A DNA stretch of 5,814 bases, from assembly GCA_014239715.1 (NCBI GenBank), contig JAAZYJ010000418.1, positions 1 through 5,814 of the forward strand. The letters are read 5' to 3'. A program made the translations under genes and the position numbers. The notes under the pieces are model-generated. The model worked only from the letters and a program-made list of their open reading frames with translations, was not told where the DNA came from and made no database searches. Every line of letters starts with the position of its first letter. Position 1 is the stretch's first letter. Of the stretch, positions 1 to 5,814 are shown in pieces. The DNA comes from Flavobacteriales bacterium (GTDB lineage: Bacteria > Bacteroidota > Bacteroidia > Flavobacteriales > Parvicellaceae).

Positions 1-104
1 CAAAACGGTGAATGGAATCTTAGTAGTTTTGACGCTGTTGTCAATTCAACTTTTGAGCAGCTAACTTCAACTCCAGTAGACTGTAATTTGCCTTTAGTAG
101 AGCC
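1..104 (+). repeat. Left arm of a perfect inverted repeat (104 bp or longer)
   Basis: Every base p from 1 to 104 pairs with base 480-p, with no mismatch; pairing fails at 105/375. Because the arm reaches base 1, its outer end is not visible and the repeat may extend beyond the window. It encodes on the plus strand the same residues that the right arm encodes on the minus strand. Perfect identity over 104 bp points to a very recent duplication or to an artefact. Confidence 0.97.
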
Positions 105-525
105 CTACACTTGTTGTTCTGTAGGGGCAAGCTTGCCTCCAGATGACGGCTCTACCGTAAGCTGTTTGTCGGATGCGCAGGTTCAACCCACGCCCCCTAC
201 TGTAACTGATGCTTGTGGAAACACGATAACACCAACAATGACGACCCCTCCTAACATTTCATGTGAGGGCACCATGGCGTGGATTTTCACGTATACTGAT
301 TGTGCAGGAAATTCTTCGGACTGGACGTATACTTATACCGTTTCATTACCGCCTTTTAGCTTACCTTCTGATGATGGCTCTACTAAAGGCAAATTACAGT
401 CTACTGGAGTTGAAGTTAGCTGCTCAAAAGTTGAATTGACAACAGCGTCAAAACTACTAAGATTCCATTCACCGTTTTGTACTGGGCACGGATCATTCTC
501 ATCCCATACCATTCCTCCCAGTTGA
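1..525 (+). CDS. Inverted fragment of the large secreted protein, entering an HYR-like repeat domain
   Basis: This frame is open from base 1 to the TGA at 523-525. It has no start of its own and enters from outside the window. Codons 1-35 (bases 1-105) duplicate residues 704-738 of the minus-strand large protein (from QNGEWNLSS to PLVEP). The frame then continues into new, well-formed protein: YTCCSVG, a proline-rich linker, then an HYR-like (Ig-like beta-sandwich) unit with the hallmarks VTDACGNTITP, FTYTDCAGN and WTYTYTV. Such units occur in tandem in giant Bacteroidota surface proteins. After about base 384 the frame only reads the antisense of the right arm, so the last ~47 codons are not native. 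I infer that bases 1-384 are the true downstream part of the large gene, shown in the wrong orientation by a fold-back. A gene caller may report it as a separate plus-strand gene, but it is not an independent one. Confidence 0.55.
   Translation, partial: QNGEWNLSSFDAVVNSTFEQLTSTPVDCNLPLVEPYTCCSVGASLPPDDGSTVSCLSDAQVQPTPPTVTDACGNTITPTMTTPPNISCEGTMAWIFTYTDCAGNSSDWTYTYTVSLPPFSLPSDDGSTKGKLQSTGVEVSCSKVELTTASKLLRFHSPFCTGHGSFSSHTIPPS
142..369 (+). repeat. One complete HYR-like repeat unit, 76-codon period
   Basis: The plus-strand motif LPPDDGST (codons around 133-156) recurs as LPSDDGST (around 361-384). At DNA level gatgacggctctacc (142-156) matches gatgatggctctact (370-384) at 13 of 15 positions. 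The spacing is 228 bp, exactly 76 codons, which defines one full unit and the start of a second. The unit carries three Cys (VSC, DACGN, TDCAGN) plus one in ISCEG. Tandem units of this look form long stalks in Bacteroidota adhesins. The second unit is cut off after DDGST by the fold-back, so the real number of units cannot be known from this window. Confidence 0.7.
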
Positions 526-2588
526 TTCGGATAGACGTGTATTTCAATAATTGAATTTTCATTATAACCATTCGGCATATCAGTAAGGTCTAATGCTAAT
601 GAATAACTAGAGGTGCCACCAAGGATGTTTACATCAGAAACAATTACACCATCAACATAAACCGTCACCCACCAGGAATATGATTGAGGTGATCCAGTTG
701 GGCTAACACAAAACCCTGTGATATCTACATTTAAATCGACCGATGTGGCATTTCCCCCTGTGCCATTTCCAGGTATTGTTATCAGTGCCGAGTTGTCTGT
801 CCCTCCAAAAGGACTGTCTGCAACAACGGCATTACCCGTTGAAGAAGATGTATTATATGTTATTGGCCCTGTAGGACCCGCAGTGGAGCAGCAATCAGGT
901 CCATTTGCAAATCCCGAATAAAAGACGTTGAAATTCTCATTTCCACTATTACAATAGCTTCCCAAAGATGTTGGATCTGGAGAAATTGTAAAAAGATTGC
1001 CTATGTCTAATGCACTACAATCGTTATTTGGAGAAACAAGCCATTCGCAGAGTGCAGCATCCCAAGAAATTGATACTAAATCCGATGCATCCGTCGGAAC
1101 CTGAGGGAATACTGTTATTGAATGAGTCCCACTAGCTATAAGTGTTCCCGAATTATCACATACAATAGTCCATGGAAGATCTACTACAATTGGTGTACAG
1201 AAATTATTATTGGTAAGAGCAAGGCCTATTTCGTGATCTAAACAATTTCCCATAGTACTCATAACAGGGCCTGAAGGCGTCTGAACAGTAAGTGTTGAGC
1301 TCGACACGGTTATGCTTACCTGAACCACTGTAGACACCTGGATAGGGGCCGGCGGCCATGGCGGTGGGACGGATCCTTGAATCGTCCCGTTGTAAATTAA
1401 TCCTGGTTGTTGTATTTCAAGGAATCCACCAGGGCTAAATAAATCACCATAAGAATCATACACAATTAATGTAAATACGGTTCCTTCAGTATTTGGGTCG
1501 AGCGGCCCCACTGTTACATTAATATTCTCACCATTGGTTCCTGGCCCTCCACTTGCCACTACATTTCCCGATTGATTACTGACCACTTCCCATGTAATTT
1601 CGTCCGCCCACTCAGATCCATAATTTCCCACTACATCAAACGAGACAAATCCATCACAGCCCGAATTTTCAATTTCCATGTAATATGTCTGGTTCCCACA
1701 TGTTTCTGTTGGTGATGAAGATTGAAGATCATATGTTGGGCAATTGTTGATACACACGGGGGCCACGTAATTATAGCTCTGTACACACAGTGGGTCTCCA
1801 GTAAAATATACATCTAAAACACACGATGAGCCGTTTGCGCTTAAACCTGTTAGGTTAAAATTAATTGGCCCACTTGCAAAGGGGTATGAATCTAGTAATG
1901 TCTGATTTCCATCACAATCTTCCAAGATTAAATCTCCAGAACTCGGAGGCGAAGAAAAGTCCACAGATCCAGAAATATCATACGTGCTCGTAGTAAAGTC
2001 ACACCCTGAAACAGTTACATCAAAAGAAGTTATCGCACATGGTGGGTTAGTCACAATACTACAATCTGTCGCTCCAGATCCTCCAGTCTGAACCAAATCT
2101 ACGTTCTGAACTAAATCCGCATAATTCGTAATGAGCATTACGTACACCTCTCCGGCAATAGCCCCAGGGATTATTGGAGTCTCCATATTTGTTGCAGAAT
2201 AGCTACAATCAATGACATTTCCGTTGGCAGGGTTCGGTGGAGATTGGTCTCCTAATGCGCCACAGGCGGCCTGCGCCACGGAAAGAGAGGTGAATGGTCC
2301 CCAAATGACATAATCAATATCCTCAGGGGCCGTTAAGCTCATAATGATATCTCCTGAAGAGGAAACTTCTAAATAATACCAAGAGGGATTCGGTTCCGTT
2401 CCTAGACAATCGTAATCATTTCCAGGATCCGTTGTGGATGCTTCGGCAACCCCAGAGTTTGCCGTAAAATTCAATCCAACATCTGTACAAATTGGACCCA
2501 TTTCACTACAGGTTTCACCACCTGACTGCGAATAAATACAATGGGAATAAATTAAAACGACTATAAATGCTATGACTTTATTAATCAT
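333..2588 (-). CDS. Large secreted multidomain surface protein (probable adhesin), 3' end replaced by a fold-back
   Basis: As it stands this is 751 codons from an ATG. Residues 1-20 form a signal peptide (basic Lys4, hydrophobic core IAFIVVLI), probably cut before Gln21. Residues ~55-175 form an N-terminal domain with the motifs PSWYYLEV, DIDYVIWGPF, IPGAIAGEVYV and LITNYAD, a pattern I associate with very large flavobacterial surface proteins. Beta-rich, Cys-containing modules follow at ~183-280, ~283-395 (GNYGSEW, GPGTNGENINV, VYDSYGD) and ~447-570. A Pro/Trp-rich linker (PPPWPPAPI) lies near 408-416, and a beta-sandwich-like stretch at ~615-690. There are 27 Cys in all, suiting an extracellular disulfide-rich protein. 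Residues 739-751 are not native: the fold-back begins at codon 738, and the genuine continuation is the HYR-like sequence on the plus strand at 105-384. Export by type IX secretion is an inference; the C-terminal sorting domain that would prove it is not in the window. Exact ligand or function is unknown. It starts 5 bp after the small secreted protein, so the two are likely co-translated. Confidence 0.85.
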   Translation of the reverse strand: MINKVIAFIVVLIYSHCIYSQSGGETCSEMGPICTDVGLNFTANSGVAEASTTDPGNDYDCLGTEPNPSWYYLEVSSSGDIIMSLTAPEDIDYVIWGPFTSLSVAQAACGALGDQSPPNPANGNVIDCSYSATNMETPIIPGAIAGEVYVMLITNYADLVQNVDLVQTGGSGATDCSIVTNPPCAITSFDVTVSGCDFTTSTYDISGSVDFSSPPSSGDLILEDCDGNQTLLDSYPFASGPINFNLTGLSANGSSCVLDVYFTGDPLCVQSYNYVAPVCINNCPTYDLQSSSPTETCGNQTYYMEIENSGCDGFVSFDVVGNYGSEWADEITWEVVSNQSGNVVASGGPGTNGENINVTVGPLDPNTEGTVFTLIVYDSYGDLFSPGGFLEIQQPGLIYNGTIQGSVPPPWPPAPIQVSTVVQVSITVSSSTLTVQTPSGPVMSTMGNCLDHEIGLALTNNNFCTPIVVDLPWTIVCDNSGTLIASGTHSITVFPQVPTDASDLVSISWDAALCEWLVSPNNDCSALDIGNLFTISPDPTSLGSYCNSGNENFNVFYSGFANGPDCCSTAGPTGPITYNTSSSTGNAVVADSPFGGTDNSALITIPGNGTGGNATSVDLNVDITGFCVSPTGSPQSYSWWVTVYVDGVIVSDVNILGGTSSYSLALDLTDMPNGYNENSIIEIHVYPNQLGGMVWDENDPCPVQNGEWNLSSFDAVVNSTFEQLTSTPVDCNLPLVEPSSEGKLKGGNETV
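376..479 (-). repeat. Right arm of the perfect inverted repeat
   Basis: This is the exact reverse complement of bases 1-104, separated from it by a 271-bp spacer (105-375). It lies inside the minus-strand large gene and covers codons 704 to 738. Its inner edge, bases 376-383, is GGCTCTAC. The same octamer occurs at 148-155 inside the HYR-like unit, so the breakpoint falls on microhomology. Confidence 0.97.
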
Positions 2589-2593
2589 AGAGG

Positions 2594-2923
2594 TTATTTT
2601 TTTATTAGCTTAATTAACTCTTCTTTTTTCTTTAATAATCTTTCCTCTATTTTTTCCATCGATTCGAACCACCCGTTTTCTTCAGCTATCGCTTTTTCAC
2701 TTGGGTCTGAAAGAACGTAATTTCTTTTAGTTTCAATTGAGGCTAAATGAGATTCTATTTGAGAAATTTGTTTTAATACCTCTTGTTTTTTAGCTTGGGG
2801 AAGTTGTGTAGTTGTGTTTTCCGATTGCTGACTTTTTACAAGAACATTGCCTTTTTGTGCATAAACACAACTAAAAGAAAATGTAAAAACCAGAAAGGCA
2901 AATAGGGCAGAAGCTTTCTTCAC
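2594..2923 (-). CDS. Small secreted coiled-coil protein of unknown function
   Basis: This 109-aa protein starts at GTG. An in-frame TAA directly precedes the GTG and the next Met is only near residue 89, so no other start preserves the signal peptide. Residues 1-22 are a clean signal peptide (Lys2-Lys3, hydrophobic core ALFAFLVFTF, cut after VYA before Gln23). After a Ser/Gln/Thr-rich linker, residues ~44-67 and ~86-109 are charged amphipathic helices, likely coiled coil. Between them lies a loop with SDPSEKAIAEENGWF. The C-terminus is strongly basic (KKKEELIKLIKK). No lipobox and no membrane anchor are seen, so a periplasmic or secreted location is expected. I do not recognise a named family. 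It sits 72 bp after accC and 5 bp before the large surface protein, which suggests a role tied to that protein, such as a partner or periplasmic helper, but this is only context. Confidence 0.8.
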   Translation of the reverse strand: MKKASALFAFLVFTFSFSCVYAQKGNVLVKSQQSENTTTQLPQAKKQEVLKQISQIESHLASIETKRNYVLSDPSEKAIAEENGWFESMEKIEERLLKKKEELIKLIKK

Positions 2924-2995
2924 TTAGATTTTTTTAGGTTATTAACAGTGTATAGACGCATTTAAAGCCAAAGGGTTGCTTGAATTAACACCTAT
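2924..2995 (-). other. 72-bp intergenic gap between accC and the secreted gene pair
   Basis: This is the longest gene-free stretch in the window. It is A/T-rich near the GTG start (CCTAAAAAAATC leader) and has no convincing stem followed by a T-run, so no terminator can be called. I also find no clear match to the Bacteroidota promoter consensus (TTG around -33 with TAnnTTTG around -7). Either the secreted pair is read through from the accBC operon, or a divergent promoter lies here or inside the end of accC. Confidence 0.5.
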
Positions 2996-4330
2996 TCAAA
3001 AGTCGAAAGAATCCATAAATTTTGTGGTGAAATTTCCATTTACAAAGTCTTCATTTTCCATTAGCTTTTGGTGGAAAGGGATTGTTGTCTTAACTCCTTC
3101 AATAATATATTCTCCCAATGCTCTTTTCATTTTTAAAATGGCTTCATCTCTGGACCTGGCTACTACAATTAATTTCGAAATCATTGAATCATAATGAGGC
3201 GGAATGGTATAACCGGAATATACATGTGCGTCTATACGTACACCGTGCCCACCTGGACAATGATAATCGGTAATCGTTCCGGGACAAGGACGAAAATTGT
3301 TGTGAGGGTCTTCTGCATTGATTCTGCACTGTATGGCGTGCATTATTGGAAAGTAATCTTTTCCAGATATTTTTTCTCCAGCCGCAATTTTAATCTGCTC
3401 TTTTACAAGATCATGATTAATAACCTCTTCTGTAATCGTGTGCTCAACCTGTATTCGGGTATTCATTTCCATGAAATAAAAATCTTTGTTTTTATCCACC
3501 AGGAATTCGACAGTGCCCACGCCTTCATATTTCACTGCTTTAGTTGCTTTCACCGCTGCTTCCCCCATTTTTTCCCTAAGCTCTTCCGTCATAAAAGGAG
3601 AAGGGGTTTCTTCCACAAGTTTCTGGTGTCTTCTTTGAATTGAACAATCTCTTTCTGATAGATGACAGGCGTTTCCGTATTGGTCTCCCGCAACTTGAAT
3701 TTCAATATGACGTGGCTCTTCAATGAATTTTTCCATATAAATGCCGTCATTACCAAAAGCTGCTGCCGATTCTTGCTTTGCAGAATCCCATGCTGCCTCC
3801 AGCTCATCTTCCTTCCAAACAATACGCATTCCTTTTCCTCCTCCTCCTGCGGTTGCCTTCAAAATAATAGGATACTTAATCTCTTTTGCTTTTACCTTGG
3901 CCTCTTTAGTGTCTTTTAAAAGTCCTTTTGATCCCGGAATACATGGCACACCAGCCTTAATCATAGTCGCCTTTGCTGTGGCCTTGTCTCCCATTCCCGA
4001 AATTTGCTCAGGCAGAGCTCCAATAAATTTTATTCCATGCTCTTCGCATACCTTTGAAAACTTTTCGTTCTCAGAAAGAAAACCATAGCCTGGATGAATT
4101 GCATCCGCATTAGTAATTTCGGCAGCTGCAATAATACTTGGAATAGATAAATAGGATTTAGCACTGACGGGTGGGCCGATACATACCGCCTCATCCGCAA
4201 ATCGCACGGGCAAAGAATCCTTGTCTGCCGTGGAATACACCGCAACAGTCTGTATGCCCATTTCTTTGCAGGTTCGTATAACCCTTAAGGCAATTTCCCC
4301 CCTGTTTGCAATTAATATTTTCTTAAACAT
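2996..4330 (-). CDS. accC: Acetyl-CoA carboxylase, biotin carboxylase subunit
   Basis: AccC carboxylates the biotin on AccB with ATP and bicarbonate, the first half-reaction of malonyl-CoA synthesis in the cytoplasm. From ATG 4330 the protein is 444 aa, close to the ~450 aa of stand-alone AccC, with no fused biotinyl domain. An N-terminal preATP-grasp domain begins [14 protein letters not shown] and includes [10 protein letters not shown] (79-88). The ATP-grasp domain has MGDK (Lys116), the glycine-rich loop GGGGKGM (162-168), [12 protein letters not shown] (226-237), Glu275, Glu288, and [11 protein letters not shown] (287-297). The C-terminal domain has CRINAEDP (Arg336) and [10 protein letters not shown]. 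One oddity is Thr298 where most homologues have Pro after QVEH. I reject the longer TTG start at 4360: it would overlap accB by 14 bp and add ten residues the family lacks. The gap to accB is 16 bp, so it is the same operon. Confidence 0.97.
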   Translation of the reverse strand: MFKKILIANRGEIALRVIRTCKEMGIQTVAVYSTADKDSLPVRFADEAVCIGPPVSAKSYLSIPSIIAAAEITNADAIHPGYGFLSENEKFSKVCEEHGIKFIGALPEQISGMGDKATAKATMIKAGVPCIPGSKGLLKDTKEAKVKAKEIKYPIILKATAGGGGKGMRIVWKEDELEAAWDSAKQESAAAFGNDGIYMEKFIEEPRHIEIQVAGDQYGNACHLSERDCSIQRRHQKLVEETPSPFMTEELREKMGEAAVKATKAVKYEGVGTVEFLVDKNKDFYFMEMNTRIQVEHTITEEVINHDLVKEQIKIAAGEKISGKDYFPIMHAIQCRINAEDPHNNFRPCPGTITDYHCPGGHGVRIDAHVYSGYTIPPHYDSMISKLIVVARSRDEAILKMKRALGEYIIEGVKTTIPFHQKLMENEDFVNGNFTTKFMDSFDF

Positions 4331-4346
4331 AAATGATTTTTTAACT

Positions 4347-4832
4347 CTATGCGGGTTCAACTAGAAACAAAGGCTGCTCATAATCTACCGGACTCGCATC
4401 ATCTACAAGTACTTTCACAATTTTTCCTGTAACTTCTGCTTCAATTTCATTGAATGTTTTCATTGCCTCAATAATACATAGCTTATCTCCCGTCTTAAAA
4501 GTGCTTCCTACATTTATGAATGGCTCCTTCTCTGGCCCGGATGATCTGTAAAAGGTTCCAATCATTGGAGATGTAATTGTAATGTATTTATCATCTGTCT
4601 CTTCTGTGCTTGCCGCTTTTTGATTCTCTGTTTTTTGCGGCTCAGAGGCGGGGGCTGATTGTGGCTGTGGTGGTGCAACAACCTGTTGTTGCGGCTGAAC
4701 AAGTATTGCCTGCTCTTTTGGAGCCCTGCTCCCGGAAATAGTTACCTTACAATCCTCTTTTTCAACCTGAACCTTTCCGATTCCTGTCTTGGATACCAGC
4801 TTTATTAATTCTTTGATCTCATCAAAATTCAT
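4347..4832 (-). CDS. accB: Acetyl-CoA carboxylase, biotin carboxyl carrier protein
   Basis: AccB carries the covalent biotin that shuttles carboxylate from AccC to the AccA/AccD carboxyltransferase. At 161 aa it has normal length. Residues 1-34 are the N-terminal AccB segment ([13 protein letters not shown]). Residues ~38-80 are a Pro/Gln/Ala-rich flexible linker typical of BCCPs. Residues ~83-161 are the biotinyl (lipoyl-like) domain, with the loop before the biotin site reading [18 protein letters not shown], the prong characteristic of AccB, and the biotin attachment site [12 protein letters not shown] with Lys125. The usual motif is AMKLMNEI; here Thr126 and Phe127 replace Leu and Met, and Phe at the second place is, from memory, common in flavobacterial homologues. 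The ATG at 4832 is preceded by an A-rich leader with no Shine-Dalgarno motif. It lies 35 bp after fabH and 16 bp before accC. Confidence 0.97.
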   Translation of the reverse strand: MNFDEIKELIKLVSKTGIGKVQVEKEDCKVTISGSRAPKEQAILVQPQQQVVAPPQPQSAPASEPQKTENQKAASTEETDDKYITITSPMIGTFYRSSGPEKEPFINVGSTFKTGDKLCIIEAMKTFNEIEAEVTGKIVKVLVDDASPVDYEQPLFLVEPA

Positions 4833-4867
4833 AACTTATTTATTTTTAAAATTCGATTTTCGCAATA

Positions 4868-5814
4868 TTACGTATTATACGCCCATTTCAGATAAACTGC
4901 TCCCCAGGTAAATCCCCCTCCAAAAGCAGATAAAACGATATTGTCTCCTTTTTTTAGCTGACTTTCATAATCCCACAAACACAGGGGCAGGGTGGCCGCC
5001 GTTGTATTTCCATATTTTTCAATATTGATCATTACCTTCTCTCTAGATAAACCCATTCTGTTTGCTGTGGCATCAATTATTCTTAAATTGGCCTGATGCG
5101 GTACAAGCCAGTCCACGTCTTCACTTTTTAAGTTGTTCTTCTCCATGATTTCGGCTGAAACATCTGCCATGTTCGTTACGGCAAACTTAAAAACCTGTTT
5201 GCCCTCCTGTTTCACAAAGTGCATTCTCTTTTCAATCGTCTCAGCAGTTGGCGGATGCAAAGAACCCCCTCCCGGCTGTACCAAAAACTCCCTTCCCGAA
5301 CCATCACTTTTTAAGATAAAATCCCTAACCCCTAAGCCTTCGGTATTTGGCTCTAAAAGAACCGCTCCAGCACCGTCTCCAAAAATGATACAGGTTGTTC
5401 TGTCCTCAAAATCTATAATGGAAGTCATTTTATCTACACCCACAACGACCACTTTTTTATGACGGCCAGTTTCAATGAACTGGGCTCCAGTTGCAAGGGC
5501 ATAAATAAATCCTGAACACGCCGCTTTGAGATCAAAACCCCAGGCGTTTTTCATTCCTGATTTATCGCAAAGAACATTTGCTGTACTTGGAAATGGATAA
5601 TCGGGAGTAACAGTTGCTAGAACAACCAAGTCTATGTCAAGAGGATCAATGTTTAATTTATTTAACAAGCCGCTGACCGCCTCATGTGCCATATCGGACG
5701 ATGCTCCTTCTTTTAAATATCGTCTTTCTTTTACTCCTGTTCTTGTGGTAATCCACTCATCAGAAGTGTCAACAATTTTTGTTAAATCATGATTGCTTAC
5801 AACATTGTCTTGAA
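4868..5814 (-). CDS. fabH: Beta-ketoacyl-ACP synthase III, lacking its N-terminus at the window edge
   Basis: FabH condenses acetyl-CoA (or a branched starter acyl-CoA) with malonyl-ACP to begin type II fatty-acid synthesis. The reading frame is open through base 5814 and gives 314 residues; against ~330 in the family, about 18 N-terminal residues are missing. The first visible part is VVSNHDLTKIVDTSDEWITTRTGVKER, the conserved N-terminal stretch. That is why the internal Met codon at 5692 is not the start. The catalytic triad is intact: Cys in KAACSGF (visible residue 99), His in VPHQANLRI (239) and Asn in YGNTTAATLP (269). The C-terminal FGGGFTWGA loop is also present. Starter specificity cannot be read with confidence. 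It is followed at 35 bp by accB, so both the enzyme and the supply of its malonyl substrate are encoded together. Confidence 0.97.
   Translation of the reverse strand, partial: QDNVVSNHDLTKIVDTSDEWITTRTGVKERRYLKEGASSDMAHEAVSGLLNKLNIDPLDIDLVVLATVTPDYPFPSTANVLCDKSGMKNAWGFDLKAACSGFIYALATGAQFIETGRHKKVVVVGVDKMTSIIDFEDRTTCIIFGDGAGAVLLEPNTEGLGVRDFILKSDGSGREFLVQPGGGSLHPPTAETIEKRMHFVKQEGKQVFKFAVTNMADVSAEIMEKNNLKSEDVDWLVPHQANLRIIDATANRMGLSREKVMINIEKYGNTTAATLPLCLWDYESQLKKGDNIVLSAFGGGFTWGAVYLKWAYNT

Noticed and set aside
333..374. C-terminal tail SSEGKLKGGNETV as a real end of the large protein
   Set aside because: It is the antisense of the HYR-like coding sequence past the fold-back junction; the plus-strand reading is the one with protein-like motifs.
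385..525. Last ~47 codons of the plus-strand frame as genuine HYR-protein sequence
   Set aside because: They are the reverse complement of the coding strand of the large gene (right arm and beyond) and show no domain character.
1340..1375. Local GC-rich patch in the large gene
   Set aside because: It is explained by the Pro/Trp/Ala codons of the PPPWPPAPI linker, not by foreign DNA.
2958..2980. Possible hairpin around aagccaaagggttgctt after accC
   Set aside because: Only about four consecutive pairs can form and no T-run follows on the transcribed strand.
4331..4360. Upstream TTG start for accC adding ten residues ([10 protein letters not shown])
   Set aside because: It overlaps the end of accB and extends beyond the conserved family N-terminus, which begins at [12 protein letters not shown] (ATG 4330).
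4848..4860. Small palindrome aaaattcgatttt between fabH and accB
   Set aside because: The 5-bp A/T-only stem with a 3-base loop is too weak for a terminator and is expected by chance in A/T-rich spacer DNA.
5133..5462. Plus-strand open frame of 109 codons opposite fabH
   Set aside because: It lies wholly antisense to the catalytic core of fabH, has no signal of its own and reads as a shadow; the same applies to the plus-strand frames opposite accC and the large gene.
5690..5692. ATG at 5692 as the fabH start
   Set aside because: The frame is open upstream to the window edge and encodes the conserved DTSDEWITTRTG region, so this Met is internal.

Overview
The window suggests a member of the Bacteroidota, most likely order Flavobacteriales. 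The grounds are low-to-moderate GC, start codons preceded by A/T-rich leaders with no clear Shine-Dalgarno motif, a fabH-accB-accC gene order, and a very large Cys/Gly/Ser/Thr-rich secreted protein of the kind marine and freshwater Flavobacteriales export as adhesins. Assignment below order level is not supported by what can be read here.

All five real genes lie on the minus strand, so the biological order runs from base 5814 down to base 1. First comes fatty-acid initiation: fabH (5814-4868, its first ~18 codons outside the window), accB (4832-4347) and accC (4330-2996). The gaps are 35 and 16 bp, so this is almost certainly one operon. AccB carries biotin, AccC carboxylates it, the carboxyl group goes to acetyl-CoA to make malonyl-CoA, and FabH uses malonyl-ACP for the first condensation. 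After a 72-bp gap with no obvious terminator comes a two-gene envelope cassette: a 109-aa secreted coiled-coil protein with a GTG start (2923-2594) and, 5 bp later, a large secreted multidomain protein (2588 onward).

The left end is the unusual part. Bases 1-104 are a perfect reverse complement of 376-479 and enclose a 271-bp spacer. The coding sense of the large protein flips at this point. Read on the minus strand, the gene is coherent down to codon 738 and then runs into a meaningless 13-codon tail. Read on the plus strand from base 1, the same residues reappear and continue in frame into an HYR-like repeat domain that is plainly the natural continuation of the protein. The inner breakpoint sits on an 8-bp microhomology (GGCTCTAC) that belongs to the HYR-like repeat itself. 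This is the signature of a fold-back template switch or inverted duplication. An amplification or assembly artefact at a contig end is the leading explanation, and a real inverted rearrangement or invertible segment is the alternative. The 3' end of the large gene should therefore not be taken at face value.

No RNA genes, mobile elements, CRISPR arrays or recognisable promoters were found. I see no previously undescribed system that the sequence can support; the fold-back and the secreted gene pair are the items worth following up.
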